Positions 35,027 to 44,626 of a stretch of DNA of 64,000 bases are shown here, one piece after another (the first letter of the stretch is position 1; each line of letters starts with the position of its first letter). This DNA is from Bacteroidales bacterium (GTDB taxonomy: Bacteria; Bacteroidota; Bacteroidia; Bacteroidales; UBA932). The stretch covers positions 1 to 64,000 of the forward strand of contig JAFSJK010000053.1 of NCBI GenBank assembly GCA_017439305.1, in the 5' to 3' direction. Position numbers and translations under genes: made by a program. A model generated the notes under the pieces. The model was given only the letters and a program-made list of their open reading frames with translations, searched no databases and was not told the DNA's origin.

Positions 35027-38000
35027 ATGAAGCAGCAATTCACCAAACGGTTTGTTGCCCTCTGTCTGGTTTTGGCGGGAATGCTGTCCTGTGTGACCCT
35101 CTTGGCACAGGGACGGCGGACCATCACCCTTTCAGAGAACGACATCACACTGAAAGAGGCGTTTGACGCCATCGAGCGGCAGAGTGACTACACCTTCCTC
35201 ATCCGGAACAACGATGTGGACCTTTCCTCCCGGGTATCCGTCCAGGTCCGGGGTGCCGGCATTGACGAGGCTCTCCGTCAGATCCTGAGAGGAAAGAACA
35301 TCAACTATGAGGTCCACGATACCCGGGTGTCCATCTTCTCTCCCACCACGCCCGCCAGGACACAAGGAGGCGTCCACGTCACGGGTACGGTCAAGGACGC
35401 GGCCGGCAATCCGATTCCGGGCGCGACCGTCTACGTGGAGGGAACCCAGACCGGTGCCTATACGGACATCAACGGCGCCTGGGCCCTGGACATCCCGTCC
35501 GCCCAGTCGACGCTCCAGGTTTCCTGCATCGGTTACAGCCCGGTAGAAATCGTCCCGGGTTCGCAGCGCACCCTCAACATCGTCCTGGAAGAGGAGACCA
35601 CCTTCCTGGAAGAGACGGTCGTCATCGGTTACGGCACGGTCCGCAAGAGTGACTTGACGGGCTCGGTTTCCTCCGTCAGCGGTGAAGAGATGTCCAAGAA
35701 CGTTTCCGGCGATCCGCTCTCCGGCTTGCAGGGACGGGCGGCCGGCGTACAGATCATTACCAACACGGGCTCTCCTTCCGCCACGGCGGAAATCAAGATC
35801 CGCGGTACCGGCTCCCCGAACGGCTCTGCCCCGCTCTATGTCGTGGACGGTTTCCCGATGAACGACATTGATTACCTCTCCCCGAACGACATCGCCTCCA
35901 TCGAGATCCTCAAGGACGCCTCGGCCTCCGCGATCTATGGATCCCGCGGTGCCAACGGCGTCGTGATGATCACCACCAAGCAGGCGAAAGCCGGTGCGCT
36001 CAAGATCGACGCCAAGGCAGAGTTCGGTCTCCAGCTCACCCCGCGGAAGCCCCAGATGCTGTCCTCCTCCCAGTACGCGGAAATGACGAACCTCGCCCTC
36101 GCCAACACGGGCCAGGACCCGCTCTATCCCAATCCTTCGAAAATGCAGTACGATACGGACTGGTTCAGCGAGGTCATGCAGATCGGCAAGTATCAGGATT
36201 ACAACCTGACCTTCTCCGGCGGCTCGGACAAGATCTCCCACGTGTTCAGCGCCAACTATCTCAACCGGGAAGGTACGGTCAAGTCGACCGGGTTCGAGCG
36301 TCTCAACCTGAACATGAGCGGACGGTACAAGCCCCTGTCCTGGCTGACCTTCCGGGCTTCCGTTTCCGGCTCCTTCGCAAAGACCAATTCCCTGGGAGCG
36401 AACGGCACCAACAATAATTCCATCTTCCTTTCCTCCCTCATCGCCCCTCCGGACATCCCTGTCTGGAACGACGTGACCAACTACTACACGGGTATCACCG
36501 CCATCCGTCTGGCCAACCCGGTGGGTGCCATCTCCAGGAATTTCGGCAAGACGAAGAGCAACAACCTGATCGGTAACTTCAGCGCCGACGTCAAGCTCCT
36601 GAAGGACCTGACCTTCACGTCCCGCTTCGGCTATCGCTACAATATCGCCCTGGGATCCGGTTTCACGCCGATTTACTTCGAAACCTCCAACATCGCCAGC
36701 GGCAACACGGCGACCAGCCGGTCCACGCGCTTCACGACGGACTGGACCTGGGAAAACATCCTGAACTATACCAAGAAGTTCAACAAGAACCACGAGCTCT
36801 CGGTCATGGCCGCCATGTCCGTCCGGGATTTCTACACGGAGAACTATAGCGGCAGCAAGAAGTATCTGCCCAGCGAAGAGCCGGAATTCCGTTATTTCGA
36901 CGCCGCTTCGGATACGGCTCCTTCCCTGACCGGTTCGGGAAGCGCCCTCGGCATGCTCTCCTACCTGGGCCGAATCAATTATTCGCTCCTGAACCGCTAT
37001 CTGCTCACCGTGTCGTTCCGTGCGGATGGTTCGTCCCGCTTCATCGGGGCCAACCGCTGGGGATACTTCCCTTCCGGCGCATTTGCCTGGAAGATTTCCG
37101 AAGAGCCTTTCTTCAAGAACTGGAACCTGACGGCGGTCGACAATGTCAAGCTGCGCCTCGGCTGGGGACAGATCGGTAACGAGCGGATGAACAGCTACTA
37201 CCCGTACCAGACGAACATTTCGCAGGGACAGTACTACAACCTGGGCGAGGACAAGACCCGCATCAACGGTGCGACCCCGTCCGGCCTCGGCAACAAGGAC
37301 CTGCGGTGGGAGACCTCCGAACAGTCCAACATCGGTCTCGACCTGGGATTCCTGGGCAACCGCCTGACGGCGTCGATCGACGCCTATATCCGCAAGACCG
37401 ACAACATCCTGCTCTCCGAAAGCGTTCCCCGCGTGTCCGGAACGGCCTCGCTGACCAGAAACGTCGGCGGCATGGAAAACCGGGGTATTGAATTGACCCT
37501 GGGCTGGAAAGACGACGTCGGCGGCTTCTCGTACAGCATTGATGGAAACGTCTCCTTCGTGAAGAACAAGGTAACCAACCTGGGTGCGTCCGGCATCCTG
37601 CAGAGCGGCTTCGCCTATGACAACGCACTGATCGATTTCTCCGGTCAGTTCAGCAACATCATCCGGTCCTATGTCGACCTTCCCTATGCCCAGTTCTACG
37701 GCTATGAATTCCTCGGCATCTTCCAGAACCAGGCGGAAATCGACAATTACAAGAATTCCAAGGGCGAGCTGATCCAGAAGGACGCGAAGCCGGGCGACGC
37801 CAAGTTCAAGAACCAGAACGACGACGCCAAGATCGACGCGAACGATATCGTCCTCATCGGCAATCCCAATCCGACCGCTGTCTTCGGCCTGAATTTCAAT
37901 GCCGCCTACAAGGGCTTCGACCTTTCCATGCTCTTCCAGGGAACCCTGGGGAATGACATCTTCAACGCCTCCAAGTTCTATTTCGAGAAGTTCGACGGAC

Positions 38001-38368
38001 GGCAGAACGTCCTTGCCCGGACCTACAAGACGGGCTGGAGCGGAGAAGGGTCCACCAACAAGGTCCCGATCACCCTGGCCGACGCCGGCGGCGGTGCGGC
38101 ACGGAACAACCTGAACTGGGCCTCCTCGACCATGTATATCGAAAACGGCTCCTACTTCCGTCTGAAGAACATCCAGCTGGGCTATACGTTCAAGCCCTTC
38201 TATTCCGTGGGTCAGAAAATCGTGCTCCGGGCCTATCTCTCCGCACAGAACCTCCTGACCATCACCGGGTATTCCGGCCTGGATCCGGAAGTTCCGGGGA
38301 ACGGGGTCGACCGCGGCCAGTATCCCCAGCCCCGGGTCTTCATCCTTGGTTTGAACATTTCGCTTTAA
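35027..38368 (+). CDS. SusC/RagA-like TonB receptor with STN signalling domain
   Basis: 1113 residues. Signal peptide, then STN domain (about 30-105, ITLSENDITLKEAFDAIERQ, LRQILRGKNINYEV), carboxypeptidase-regulatory domain (about 118-195), TonB-box region (EETVVIGYGTVRKSDLTGS), plug (SVEILKDASASAIYGSRGANG-type) and barrel. The STN domain links it to the upstream FecR/ECF pair. It pairs with the SusD gene 12 bp downstream to import oligosaccharides. The associated GH51-like and GH43-like enzymes suggest arabinose- or xylose-containing ligands. Confidence 0.95.
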   Translation: MKQQFTKRFVALCLVLAGMLSCVTLLAQGRRTITLSENDITLKEAFDAIERQSDYTFLIRNNDVDLSSRVSVQVRGAGIDEALRQILRGKNINYEVHDTRVSIFSPTTPARTQGGVHVTGTVKDAAGNPIPGATVYVEGTQTGAYTDINGAWALDIPSAQSTLQVSCIGYSPVEIVPGSQRTLNIVLEEETTFLEETVVIGYGTVRKSDLTGSVSSVSGEEMSKNVSGDPLSGLQGRAAGVQIITNTGSPSATAEIKIRGTGSPNGSAPLYVVDGFPMNDIDYLSPNDIASIEILKDASASAIYGSRGANGVVMITTKQAKAGALKIDAKAEFGLQLTPRKPQMLSSSQYAEMTNLALANTGQDPLYPNPSKMQYDTDWFSEVMQIGKYQDYNLTFSGGSDKISHVFSANYLNREGTVKSTGFERLNLNMSGRYKPLSWLTFRASVSGSFAKTNSLGANGTNNNSIFLSSLIAPPDIPVWNDVTNYYTGITAIRLANPVGAISRNFGKTKSNNLIGNFSADVKLLKDLTFTSRFGYRYNIALGSGFTPIYFETSNIASGNTATSRSTRFTTDWTWENILNYTKKFNKNHELSVMAAMSVRDFYTENYSGSKKYLPSEEPEFRYFDAASDTAPSLTGSGSALGMLSYLGRINYSLLNRYLLTVSFRADGSSRFIGANRWGYFPSGAFAWKISEEPFFKNWNLTAVDNVKLRLGWGQIGNERMNSYYPYQTNISQGQYYNLGEDKTRINGATPSGLGNKDLRWETSEQSNIGLDLGFLGNRLTASIDAYIRKTDNILLSESVPRVSGTASLTRNVGGMENRGIELTLGWKDDVGGFSYSIDGNVSFVKNKVTNLGASGILQSGFAYDNALIDFSGQFSNIIRSYVDLPYAQFYGYEFLGIFQNQAEIDNYKNSKGELIQKDAKPGDAKFKNQNDDAKIDANDIVLIGNPNPTAVFGLNFNAAYKGFDLSMLFQGTLGNDIFNASKFYFEKFDGRQNVLARTYKTGWSGEGSTNKVPITLADAGGGAARNNLNWASSTMYIENGSYFRLKNIQLGYTFKPFYSVGQKIVLRAYLSAQNLLTITGYSGLDPEVPGNGVDRGQYPQPRVFILGLNISL

Positions 38369-38380
38369 TTGTCCACGATC

Positions 38381-40078
38381 ATGAAAAAACATATTACCTT
38401 ATTGATCTCCGCAGCAGGCCTTCTGCTGACCGCCTGCAATGGCGTGCTTGACAAAAAGCCCCTTGTCAACCTGGCGGTTGAGAATTACTATACGACCGAG
38501 GAGCAAGCCTATACGGCCATCATCGGCCTGTACCACACCATCAAGATCGGTGAAATCGGAACCTACCATTACATCCACGTCGGAGACAACCTCTCGGACG
38601 ATACGGAAATCGGCAACTCCCGCTCCGACGGCGTGAAGTGGGCCGGAAACGAGCTCACGATGATGCGGTACGACATCCTGCCGACCAACCAATACTCCGG
38701 CAACTATCTGTGGAACTACTATTTCAGCACGATCACCAGCGCGAACTACGCCATCGAGAATATCTCGAAAAACGAGATTCCCAATGCCGCGCGGTATATC
38801 GCGGAAGCCAAGTTCCTCCGCAGCTTCGCCTACTTCGACCTGACCCGCCAGTTCGGCGGACTTCCGCTCGTGGACCACATCCTTTCGTATGAAGAATACT
38901 TCACCCCCCGTTCTTCGGAAGAGGAGACCTGGCAATTCGTCGAGAAAGGCTTCCTGGAGGCGATTCCCGACCTTCCCGTAGCCTGGGAGAGCGCCAGTAC
39001 CGGACGCGCCACGAAGGGAGCAGCCCTCGCCATGCTGGCCCGCACCTATATCTATCACGCCAGCTTCAACAAGAGCCAGGAGACGTGGCAGAAGGCCTAT
39101 GATACGATCAAGGAGATCGAACAGGGCAACTATTTCCGGCTGGAATCCGACTTCTCCCGCATCTTTGCGATGGACAACCAGAACGGCCCGGAGTGCTGCT
39201 TCTCCATCCAGTTCGCCACCTCCCACACGGGTTGGGGAAATGCGAACGACGGCTACAACTCGGCCTTCTACGGGCACGATTTCGGCATCACCACGACGGA
39301 CCTGGATCCCAACGCCACGACGCTGCACGATTATTATGGCGAAGACATCTATGACTTCGTCTACAACAAGATGCTGGAGGAATTCCCCTGGAACGTGAAC
39401 GAGGACGGATCTCCCAAGGCTTATCTGAAAAAGTGGACGGGATGGTCGCTGCACAGCCCGACCCTCGACCTGGTCAACGCGTTCGAGCCGGGAGACCCCC
39501 GTCTGGCCGCGACGGTCATCGCCCCGAACGAATTCTACGACGGACATACCCATTTCAACCTGTCCTCCTACTCCCGGTATCAGGGAAAGAAGGAGTATGT
39601 CCCCTTCGAATGGCGGACGGAGGAGTCCAACGAGGACGACCTTCCGCGCAACCAGATCGTACTTCGCTACGCGAACATCCTGCTGTATATGGCCGAGGCC
39701 TGCAACGAGCTGGGAAAGACCGCGGAAGCGCTTGAATATCTGGAGAAAGTCCGCGGCCGCGCCCGCAGCAACTCCAGCGATCCCAACGTCCTTCCGAAGG
39801 TGACGACGACCAACCAGGCCGAACTCCGTGAAGCCATCTACCACGAGCGCCGGGTTGAACTGGCCCTGGAATATGACCGGTATTTCGACCTGGCCCGGAC
39901 GGGCCGCCTCTACGACACGATGAAGGCGTACTATGCCAAGTATTCCGGCGACCGTTCCAAGTTGGAGAAGGGCAAGAATATCCAGCCGTTCCACAACCAT
40001 ATGCCCATTCCCCAGCGCGCCATCGACGCGTCCCTGTTCAATGGGACCCATACGCTTGAACAGAACCCCGGTTATTGA
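38381..40078 (+). CDS. SusD/RagB-like nutrient-binding lipoprotein
   Basis: 565 residues from the ATG at 38381, which starts the lipoprotein signal (LLLTAC, Cys about 20). SusD features: N-terminal VLDKKPLVNLAVENYYTTEEQA, TPR helices with ARYIAEAKFLRSFAYFDLTRQFGGLPLV, and a C-terminal SusD domain with RYANILLYMAEACNELG and HERRVELALEYDRYFDLARTG. It caps the SusC barrel at the surface and captures oligosaccharides. A strong hairpin terminator follows at 40119. Confidence 0.95.
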   Translation: MKKHITLLISAAGLLLTACNGVLDKKPLVNLAVENYYTTEEQAYTAIIGLYHTIKIGEIGTYHYIHVGDNLSDDTEIGNSRSDGVKWAGNELTMMRYDILPTNQYSGNYLWNYYFSTITSANYAIENISKNEIPNAARYIAEAKFLRSFAYFDLTRQFGGLPLVDHILSYEEYFTPRSSEEETWQFVEKGFLEAIPDLPVAWESASTGRATKGAALAMLARTYIYHASFNKSQETWQKAYDTIKEIEQGNYFRLESDFSRIFAMDNQNGPECCFSIQFATSHTGWGNANDGYNSAFYGHDFGITTTDLDPNATTLHDYYGEDIYDFVYNKMLEEFPWNVNEDGSPKAYLKKWTGWSLHSPTLDLVNAFEPGDPRLAATVIAPNEFYDGHTHFNLSSYSRYQGKKEYVPFEWRTEESNEDDLPRNQIVLRYANILLYMAEACNELGKTAEALEYLEKVRGRARSNSSDPNVLPKVTTTNQAELREAIYHERRVELALEYDRYFDLARTGRLYDTMKAYYAKYSGDRSKLEKGKNIQPFHNHMPIPQRAIDASLFNGTHTLEQNPGY

Positions 40079-40118
40079 TGCCGGCGACTGGTTGATATGG
40101 TGTTAATAATGTGATGGG

Positions 40119-40154
40119 AGAAAGCCGGGGGAATCTGCTTCCGGCTTTCTTTTA
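40119..40154 (+). terminator. Hairpin terminator between susD and the glycosidase genes
   Basis: 10-bp stem AGAAAGCCGG/CCGGCTTTCT (40119-40128 and 40141-40150) followed by a short T-run. No promoter is seen before the next gene, so it probably acts as a partial terminator that lowers enzyme expression relative to SusCD. Confidence 0.7.
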
Positions 40155-40166
40155 ACAGAAACCGTT

Positions 40167-42302
40167 ATGAAAAGAATCTTTTGTATCCTCTGTGCCGCCT
40201 GCCTGCTGGCACAGCCGCTCCCCGCAAAAGAGAATGTGGTCAAGGGGGTCGTCGAGGCCACCCGCCTGTCCGACTATCCGGTCAGCCCGTATATCTTCGG
40301 CAACTTCGTCGAAGCCGGTTTCGGCCGCCAGGTCAGCGGGATGTGGTCTGAAATGATCTATAACCGCAGTTTCGAACTGCCTGAGGACATCGTCACTTTC
40401 GGTGAGATGGAAGCCACCGTCCAGTGGTGGATGTTCCCGAAAGAGATGTACAATTCCAACGCCCCGTTCTGGCACAGCGGTTATGAAGAGTGCGACTGGG
40501 AGGTGACCGACCCGGCCCTCATGACCCTGTCGAGAATCATCGGCGCCGAGTCCTACAAGGGCCTCGGCTCCCTGCAGATGACCAAGCCGAACGACCAGCG
40601 GGCCGGAATCATCCAGAAGGGAATCTATTTCGAAGCGGGAAAGAGCTACCTGTTCGACCTGCTGGCCGGCATCCGGCAGACCTATCCCAAGCTGACGAAA
40701 TCCATTCCCGGATTCACCCCCCTGGAGACCGAGGAAATCCGTATGCCGTTCGAGGTGATCATCCGGGAAGAGGCGAACCCCGGCCATATCCTGTTCCAGC
40801 AGTCGTTCCAGGTCATGGCGACCCAGGAACACCACACCTGCACGATTCCCGACCTGGGATTTACGGGCCGGGTCTGCATGGAGCTCAGCTATGAGTGGAA
40901 AGGCAACATGTGCCTGTCCTGCGTATCCCTGATGCCGTCGGACAACATCCATGGCTGGAGAAAGGACGTCGTGGACCTCCTCAAGGAAATGCGGGTTCCG
41001 GTGCTCCGCTATCCCGGCGGTTGCTACGCCAGTTTCTTCAATTGGCGTAATTACGTGGGGCCCAGGGACTTGCGCCCTACTTCCTACAGTTATTACTGGG
41101 GCGGTTTCGATGACAACGACGCCTCCATCGACGAGTTCCTCCAGCTCTGCGACGAAGTGGGCTGCGAGCCGGAAATCTGCATCAACATGATGACCAGCAC
41201 GCCCTTCAAGGCCGCGGAATTCGTGGAATACCTCAACGGTCCGGACGACTCTCCGATGGGCCGTTTCCGCCAGGAAAACGGCGTGAAAAGGAACCGGAAA
41301 GTCAAGATCTTCGAGATGGACAACGAGGCCGGCCGGAAATGGTCTCCGCTCCAATACGCCTATGCCTGCGTCGACTTCGCCAAGGCGATGAAGGCGGTCG
41401 ATCCCGACATCGAACTGATGATGATGACCTACTCCTTCTCCAACAGCCAGTACTACATCGACCAGCAGCTGGAGATTGCCGGACCGTATGTCGACTATAT
41501 CATCGCCCGGAACGGCGGACCCGATTTCGTCTCCCGCGTCTTGAAAACGATCCGCGCCTATAACGAGAAGCATGGTACTTCCATCAAGTTGACCAATACC
41601 GAATGGCTGTCTCCTTCCGCCTCGCCGGAGCCTTTCGACGACCCGGCCATCCCGCAGTTCCACGCCTGGCGGCCCAAGACGGAGCCGGACTACCGCGCCG
41701 TGCTGTCTTTCAGGCAGATCCGCTGGTTCTACGCACTCAACGGTGCTGCCCGCCTGATGGACTATCTCTCCTACGGCGGAGAGTATTATCTGGCCAATTT
41801 CAACAATTGCGTCAATACCTGGGGCCAGAACGTCATCGAAGCTGCGAAGGAAGGCGCCTGGCTCTCTCCGATGGGAGAAGTGTTCAAGTTCTTCGCTCCC
41901 AGGGAAGACCGTTATCCCCTGGCGACGAAGATGACGGAGACGATGAACGCCCAGGCCGGCCAGCAGCGGACGGTATACAATGCGGCGGCATCGGACGTGA
42001 ACTTCCCGCTGATCGTGAACCGGCGTACGGAGAGCGATTTCGTCAAGATGGTCGCCTGTGAGACGGAAAAGGGGATCAACGTGTACTTCACGAACAAGTC
42101 CCGCGAGAAAGTCCGGCTGGATTTGACCGTGCCCAAGGGGTATAGAATCGAAAGGATTGAGTATCTTTGTGCACCGGACCGTCTGTCCAGGACCTATCTG
42201 GACCATTCAGACCTGGTCCGGAACGGACGCCCTTTGAAAAGCGCGAAGAAAATCGCCATCGAACCCTTGTCCCTGAACCGCATCGTATTCACCAAGCAAT
42301 AA
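40167..42302 (+). CDS. GH51-like alpha-L-arabinofuranosidase family protein
   Basis: 711 residues with a signal peptide. An N-terminal beta-sandwich (about 25-250) precedes a TIM barrel: VLRYPGGCYASFFNWRNYVGP, CINMMTSTPF, FEMDNEAGRKW (acid/base Glu387), LTNTEWLSPS (nucleophile Glu479), then a C-terminal beta domain. Typical GH51 enzymes have GNE at the acid/base; here it is DNE. The fold and two glutamates place it in clan GH-A near GH51. It likely removes arabinofuranosyl groups from the oligosaccharides imported by the adjacent SusCD, but the substrate is inferred. Confidence 0.8.
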   Translation: MKRIFCILCAACLLAQPLPAKENVVKGVVEATRLSDYPVSPYIFGNFVEAGFGRQVSGMWSEMIYNRSFELPEDIVTFGEMEATVQWWMFPKEMYNSNAPFWHSGYEECDWEVTDPALMTLSRIIGAESYKGLGSLQMTKPNDQRAGIIQKGIYFEAGKSYLFDLLAGIRQTYPKLTKSIPGFTPLETEEIRMPFEVIIREEANPGHILFQQSFQVMATQEHHTCTIPDLGFTGRVCMELSYEWKGNMCLSCVSLMPSDNIHGWRKDVVDLLKEMRVPVLRYPGGCYASFFNWRNYVGPRDLRPTSYSYYWGGFDDNDASIDEFLQLCDEVGCEPEICINMMTSTPFKAAEFVEYLNGPDDSPMGRFRQENGVKRNRKVKIFEMDNEAGRKWSPLQYAYACVDFAKAMKAVDPDIELMMMTYSFSNSQYYIDQQLEIAGPYVDYIIARNGGPDFVSRVLKTIRAYNEKHGTSIKLTNTEWLSPSASPEPFDDPAIPQFHAWRPKTEPDYRAVLSFRQIRWFYALNGAARLMDYLSYGGEYYLANFNNCVNTWGQNVIEAAKEGAWLSPMGEVFKFFAPREDRYPLATKMTETMNAQAGQQRTVYNAAASDVNFPLIVNRRTESDFVKMVACETEKGINVYFTNKSREKVRLDLTVPKGYRIERIEYLCAPDRLSRTYLDHSDLVRNGRPLKSAKKIAIEPLSLNRIVFTKQ

Positions 42303-42311
42303 CCACGTGAT

Positions 42312-43328
42312 ATGAATAAAACCTTTCTCCTCCACCTTCTCCCGGCGACGGTCCTGGCGGTCGTCCTTGCGGCGTGCGGATCACGCACGGTCGAATACCG
42401 GGAGGCCGCGGATCCGCTGTATGTGGATCCGGTCTACAACGGTTCCACGGACCCGATGGTGTGCTATAATCCGGTGACGAAAACGTACTACATGTATTAC
42501 ACGAGCCGGCGTTCCAACGTGCCGGGGCTGGGCGGAATCGAGTCCGTCCACGGCTCCCCGATCGGGATGGCCGAATCGACGGACGGCGGCGCCACGTGGG
42601 CCTATATCGGCGACGCCGAGATCAACTACCATCCGGACGAGAATCCCACCTATTGGGCCCCGGAAGTAATCTGGAGCGACGGGGAGTTCCATATGTATCT
42701 GTCCTATGTTCCGGGCATTTTCGACACCTGGGAGCATCCGCGCGACCTGGTCCACCTGACGAGCGAAGACGGAAGGACCTGGGTCAAGCAATCCGTCCTT
42801 TCCCTTTCCTCCAACCGCGTCATCGACGCCTGCATCTTCCCGTTGCCGGACGGCGGCTGGCGGCTGTGGTACAACAACGAGACGGACGGTAAGAGCATCT
42901 ATTACGCCGACAGCAAAGACCTGTACAACTGGACGGACAAGGGGAAGGCGGAATCGGTGGTCGTGAACGGCGAAGGCCCGAACGTCTTCGAGCTCGGCGG
43001 CAAGTATTTCATGATCGTGGACGAGTGGAAAGGCCTGTCCGTCTTCCAGTCGGACGACCTGACCAACTGGACCAAGCAGGAAGGGCGCTATCTGATTGAC
43101 GGAAAGGAAGGACAGCGGCGCGGCAACCACGCCGACGTGGAAGTGGTCGACGGGCATGCTTATATGTTCTATTTCAGCGGGTTACGGAAGCAGAACCCCG
43201 AAACGGGAGAATGGGTACGCCAGCGGGGGTCCGCCGTCCATGTCGCGGAACTGCTCCTGGATGAAAACGGCCGCCTTTATTGCGACACCACCCAGCCTTG
43301 CATGATCAACCTGATGGCGGACAAATAG
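42312..43328 (+). CDS. GH43-like five-bladed beta-propeller glycosidase, lipoprotein
   Basis: 338 residues; lipobox LAAC (Cys about 22). Repeated propeller strands contain the three acidic positions expected of GH43: Asp in GSTDPMVCYNP, Asp in RVIDACIFPLPDGG, Glu in NGEGPNVFELGGKYFM. Also typical: WAPEVIWSDGEFHMYLSYV. GH43 and related families cleave arabinosides or xylosides; GH117 or another propeller family cannot be excluded. It begins 9 bp after the GH51-like gene and closes the PUL; its 3' end nearly touches the convergent serpin gene. Confidence 0.75.
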   Translation: MNKTFLLHLLPATVLAVVLAACGSRTVEYREAADPLYVDPVYNGSTDPMVCYNPVTKTYYMYYTSRRSNVPGLGGIESVHGSPIGMAESTDGGATWAYIGDAEINYHPDENPTYWAPEVIWSDGEFHMYLSYVPGIFDTWEHPRDLVHLTSEDGRTWVKQSVLSLSSNRVIDACIFPLPDGGWRLWYNNETDGKSIYYADSKDLYNWTDKGKAESVVVNGEGPNVFELGGKYFMIVDEWKGLSVFQSDDLTNWTKQEGRYLIDGKEGQRRGNHADVEVVDGHAYMFYFSGLRKQNPETGEWVRQRGSAVHVAELLLDENGRLYCDTTQPCMINLMADK

Positions 43329-43340
43329 CCCGGCGCGCGG

Positions 43341-44624
43341 CTAGTTCCCGTCAAAGACGCCCTCGAAGAGAATCGCTCCGGACGCTTGCTCTCCGATGAC
43401 GAAAACAAAGGGATGGTCCGCCTTGAAGTAGACCACCTTGTCGGGCAGCGCCGATTTCTCATTCATTTCAACGACCGTGACGGCAGCGGCCTCCGTGCCC
43501 CACTCCGCCACGGTCATTTTTGCCTTCTGGAGAACCCGGCTGATATAGAAGCCGGGCGTGTCTCCGGCAAACATGCCGTCGAATTCGGCCTCCCTTTCGT
43601 CAAAGGCCCGGCGCATGCCAAGGTCCTTCAGGACCTGGTTCAGCAAGAAGTCGCCCGACACCTCGAACTTGGGCAGGAGAAGGGAGACGTCCGCCTCCCT
43701 TTTGAGGCTGGAAATCAATTCGTTCCAAGAGGTTTCCTGCAAGGACTCCAGCAGATCGGAGACGCCGTCCTTCGACTTGGGAAGCAGCACGTACATGAAG
43801 TACTTTCCCGAGGCATAGGGCAGCGCAACCATCTCGAAACCGCCCAGGTCGGCATAGGGAAAATGCCGGCTGGACCGCATGAAGGGGACGGAGGTCTTCG
43901 AGCCGTCGGACTTGTAGAACGCTTCGTCCCGGGTTGCCTGGCTGTCGAACATCGGATTCCCGGCGTCGCTCTGCCATTTCGCCTTGAAATACAGGGCGTT
44001 CATCAGGAAGGCGACCGCATTCGGAGAGACCTCGTCCAGCATCGGGTCGATCAGGCCTTCCGTATGGCGCCGGGCCCACTCGTTGACCTGGGCCAGCACA
44101 TAGGCCTTGTCATCAAAGGACAGGCTGACCGCGGGGGCATAGTAAAAATCCCGGAGTGTTTTCTGGAAAGAATCCTGCAGCCGATACCGGTCCGTCACCA
44201 GCATGGCATCGGCCATCTTGAGCGTGACGTCCAGGTCCAGGGCCGGCAGTTGTTCGAGGAGGATCCGGGCGTAACCGTTCAGGGCCGCCATTCCCTCGTG
44301 GCCATATCCGAGAACGTCCAGCATCTCCTGCAGCGTCTCCCCTTCCGCGCCGTTCGCCGTCATCGCCAGCGCAAGCTGAAGGCTGAGCGGCGAGCACACA
44401 AAGCTTTCCTCCTCGTCGTTGGCCAATTGTTGTAAAACCCTGAAGGCCAATTTATTCCCTTCGTTCACATAGCCTTGTTGCGTAGCATCCAAGGCGACGC
44501 GCGTAAGCGCCGCCTTGGGAGCCGGCTGTTCGATGTCAAAAGCCTCGTCCAGCTGCACCTTGTCAGTTTTCGTACAAGCAGCAACGACGAGGGCAAGCGC
44601 CAGGAGTAAAGACCGGGGTTTCAT
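43341..44624 (-). CDS. Serpin-family serine protease inhibitor, lipoprotein
   Basis: 427 residues; lipobox VVAAC (Cys17) implies outer-membrane attachment. Serpin core: NLAFRVLQQL-type helix A region, SLQLALAMTANGAEGETLQEML, FLMNALYFKAKWQ, ADHPFVFVI. The reactive loop has the inhibitory hinge GTEAAAVTVVE. Counting as in alpha-1-antitrypsin (P15 Gly) puts Lys390-Ser391 at P1-P1', predicting inhibition of trypsin-like proteases. It begins 2 bp after the glyS stop, so it seems co-transcribed with a tRNA synthetase. It may shield the cell from host gut proteases. Confidence 0.93.
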   Translation of the reverse strand: MKPRSLLLALALVVAACTKTDKVQLDEAFDIEQPAPKAALTRVALDATQQGYVNEGNKLAFRVLQQLANDEEESFVCSPLSLQLALAMTANGAEGETLQEMLDVLGYGHEGMAALNGYARILLEQLPALDLDVTLKMADAMLVTDRYRLQDSFQKTLRDFYYAPAVSLSFDDKAYVLAQVNEWARRHTEGLIDPMLDEVSPNAVAFLMNALYFKAKWQSDAGNPMFDSQATRDEAFYKSDGSKTSVPFMRSSRHFPYADLGGFEMVALPYASGKYFMYVLLPKSKDGVSDLLESLQETSWNELISSLKREADVSLLLPKFEVSGDFLLNQVLKDLGMRRAFDEREAEFDGMFAGDTPGFYISRVLQKAKMTVAEWGTEAAAVTVVEMNEKSALPDKVVYFKADHPFVFVIGEQASGAILFEGVFDGN

Positions 44625-44626
44625 GA

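Noticed and set aside
43326-43343. TAGCC/GGCTA hairpin between the GH43-like and serpin genes
   Set aside because: Only 5 bp, made largely of the two converging stop codons, with no T-run.
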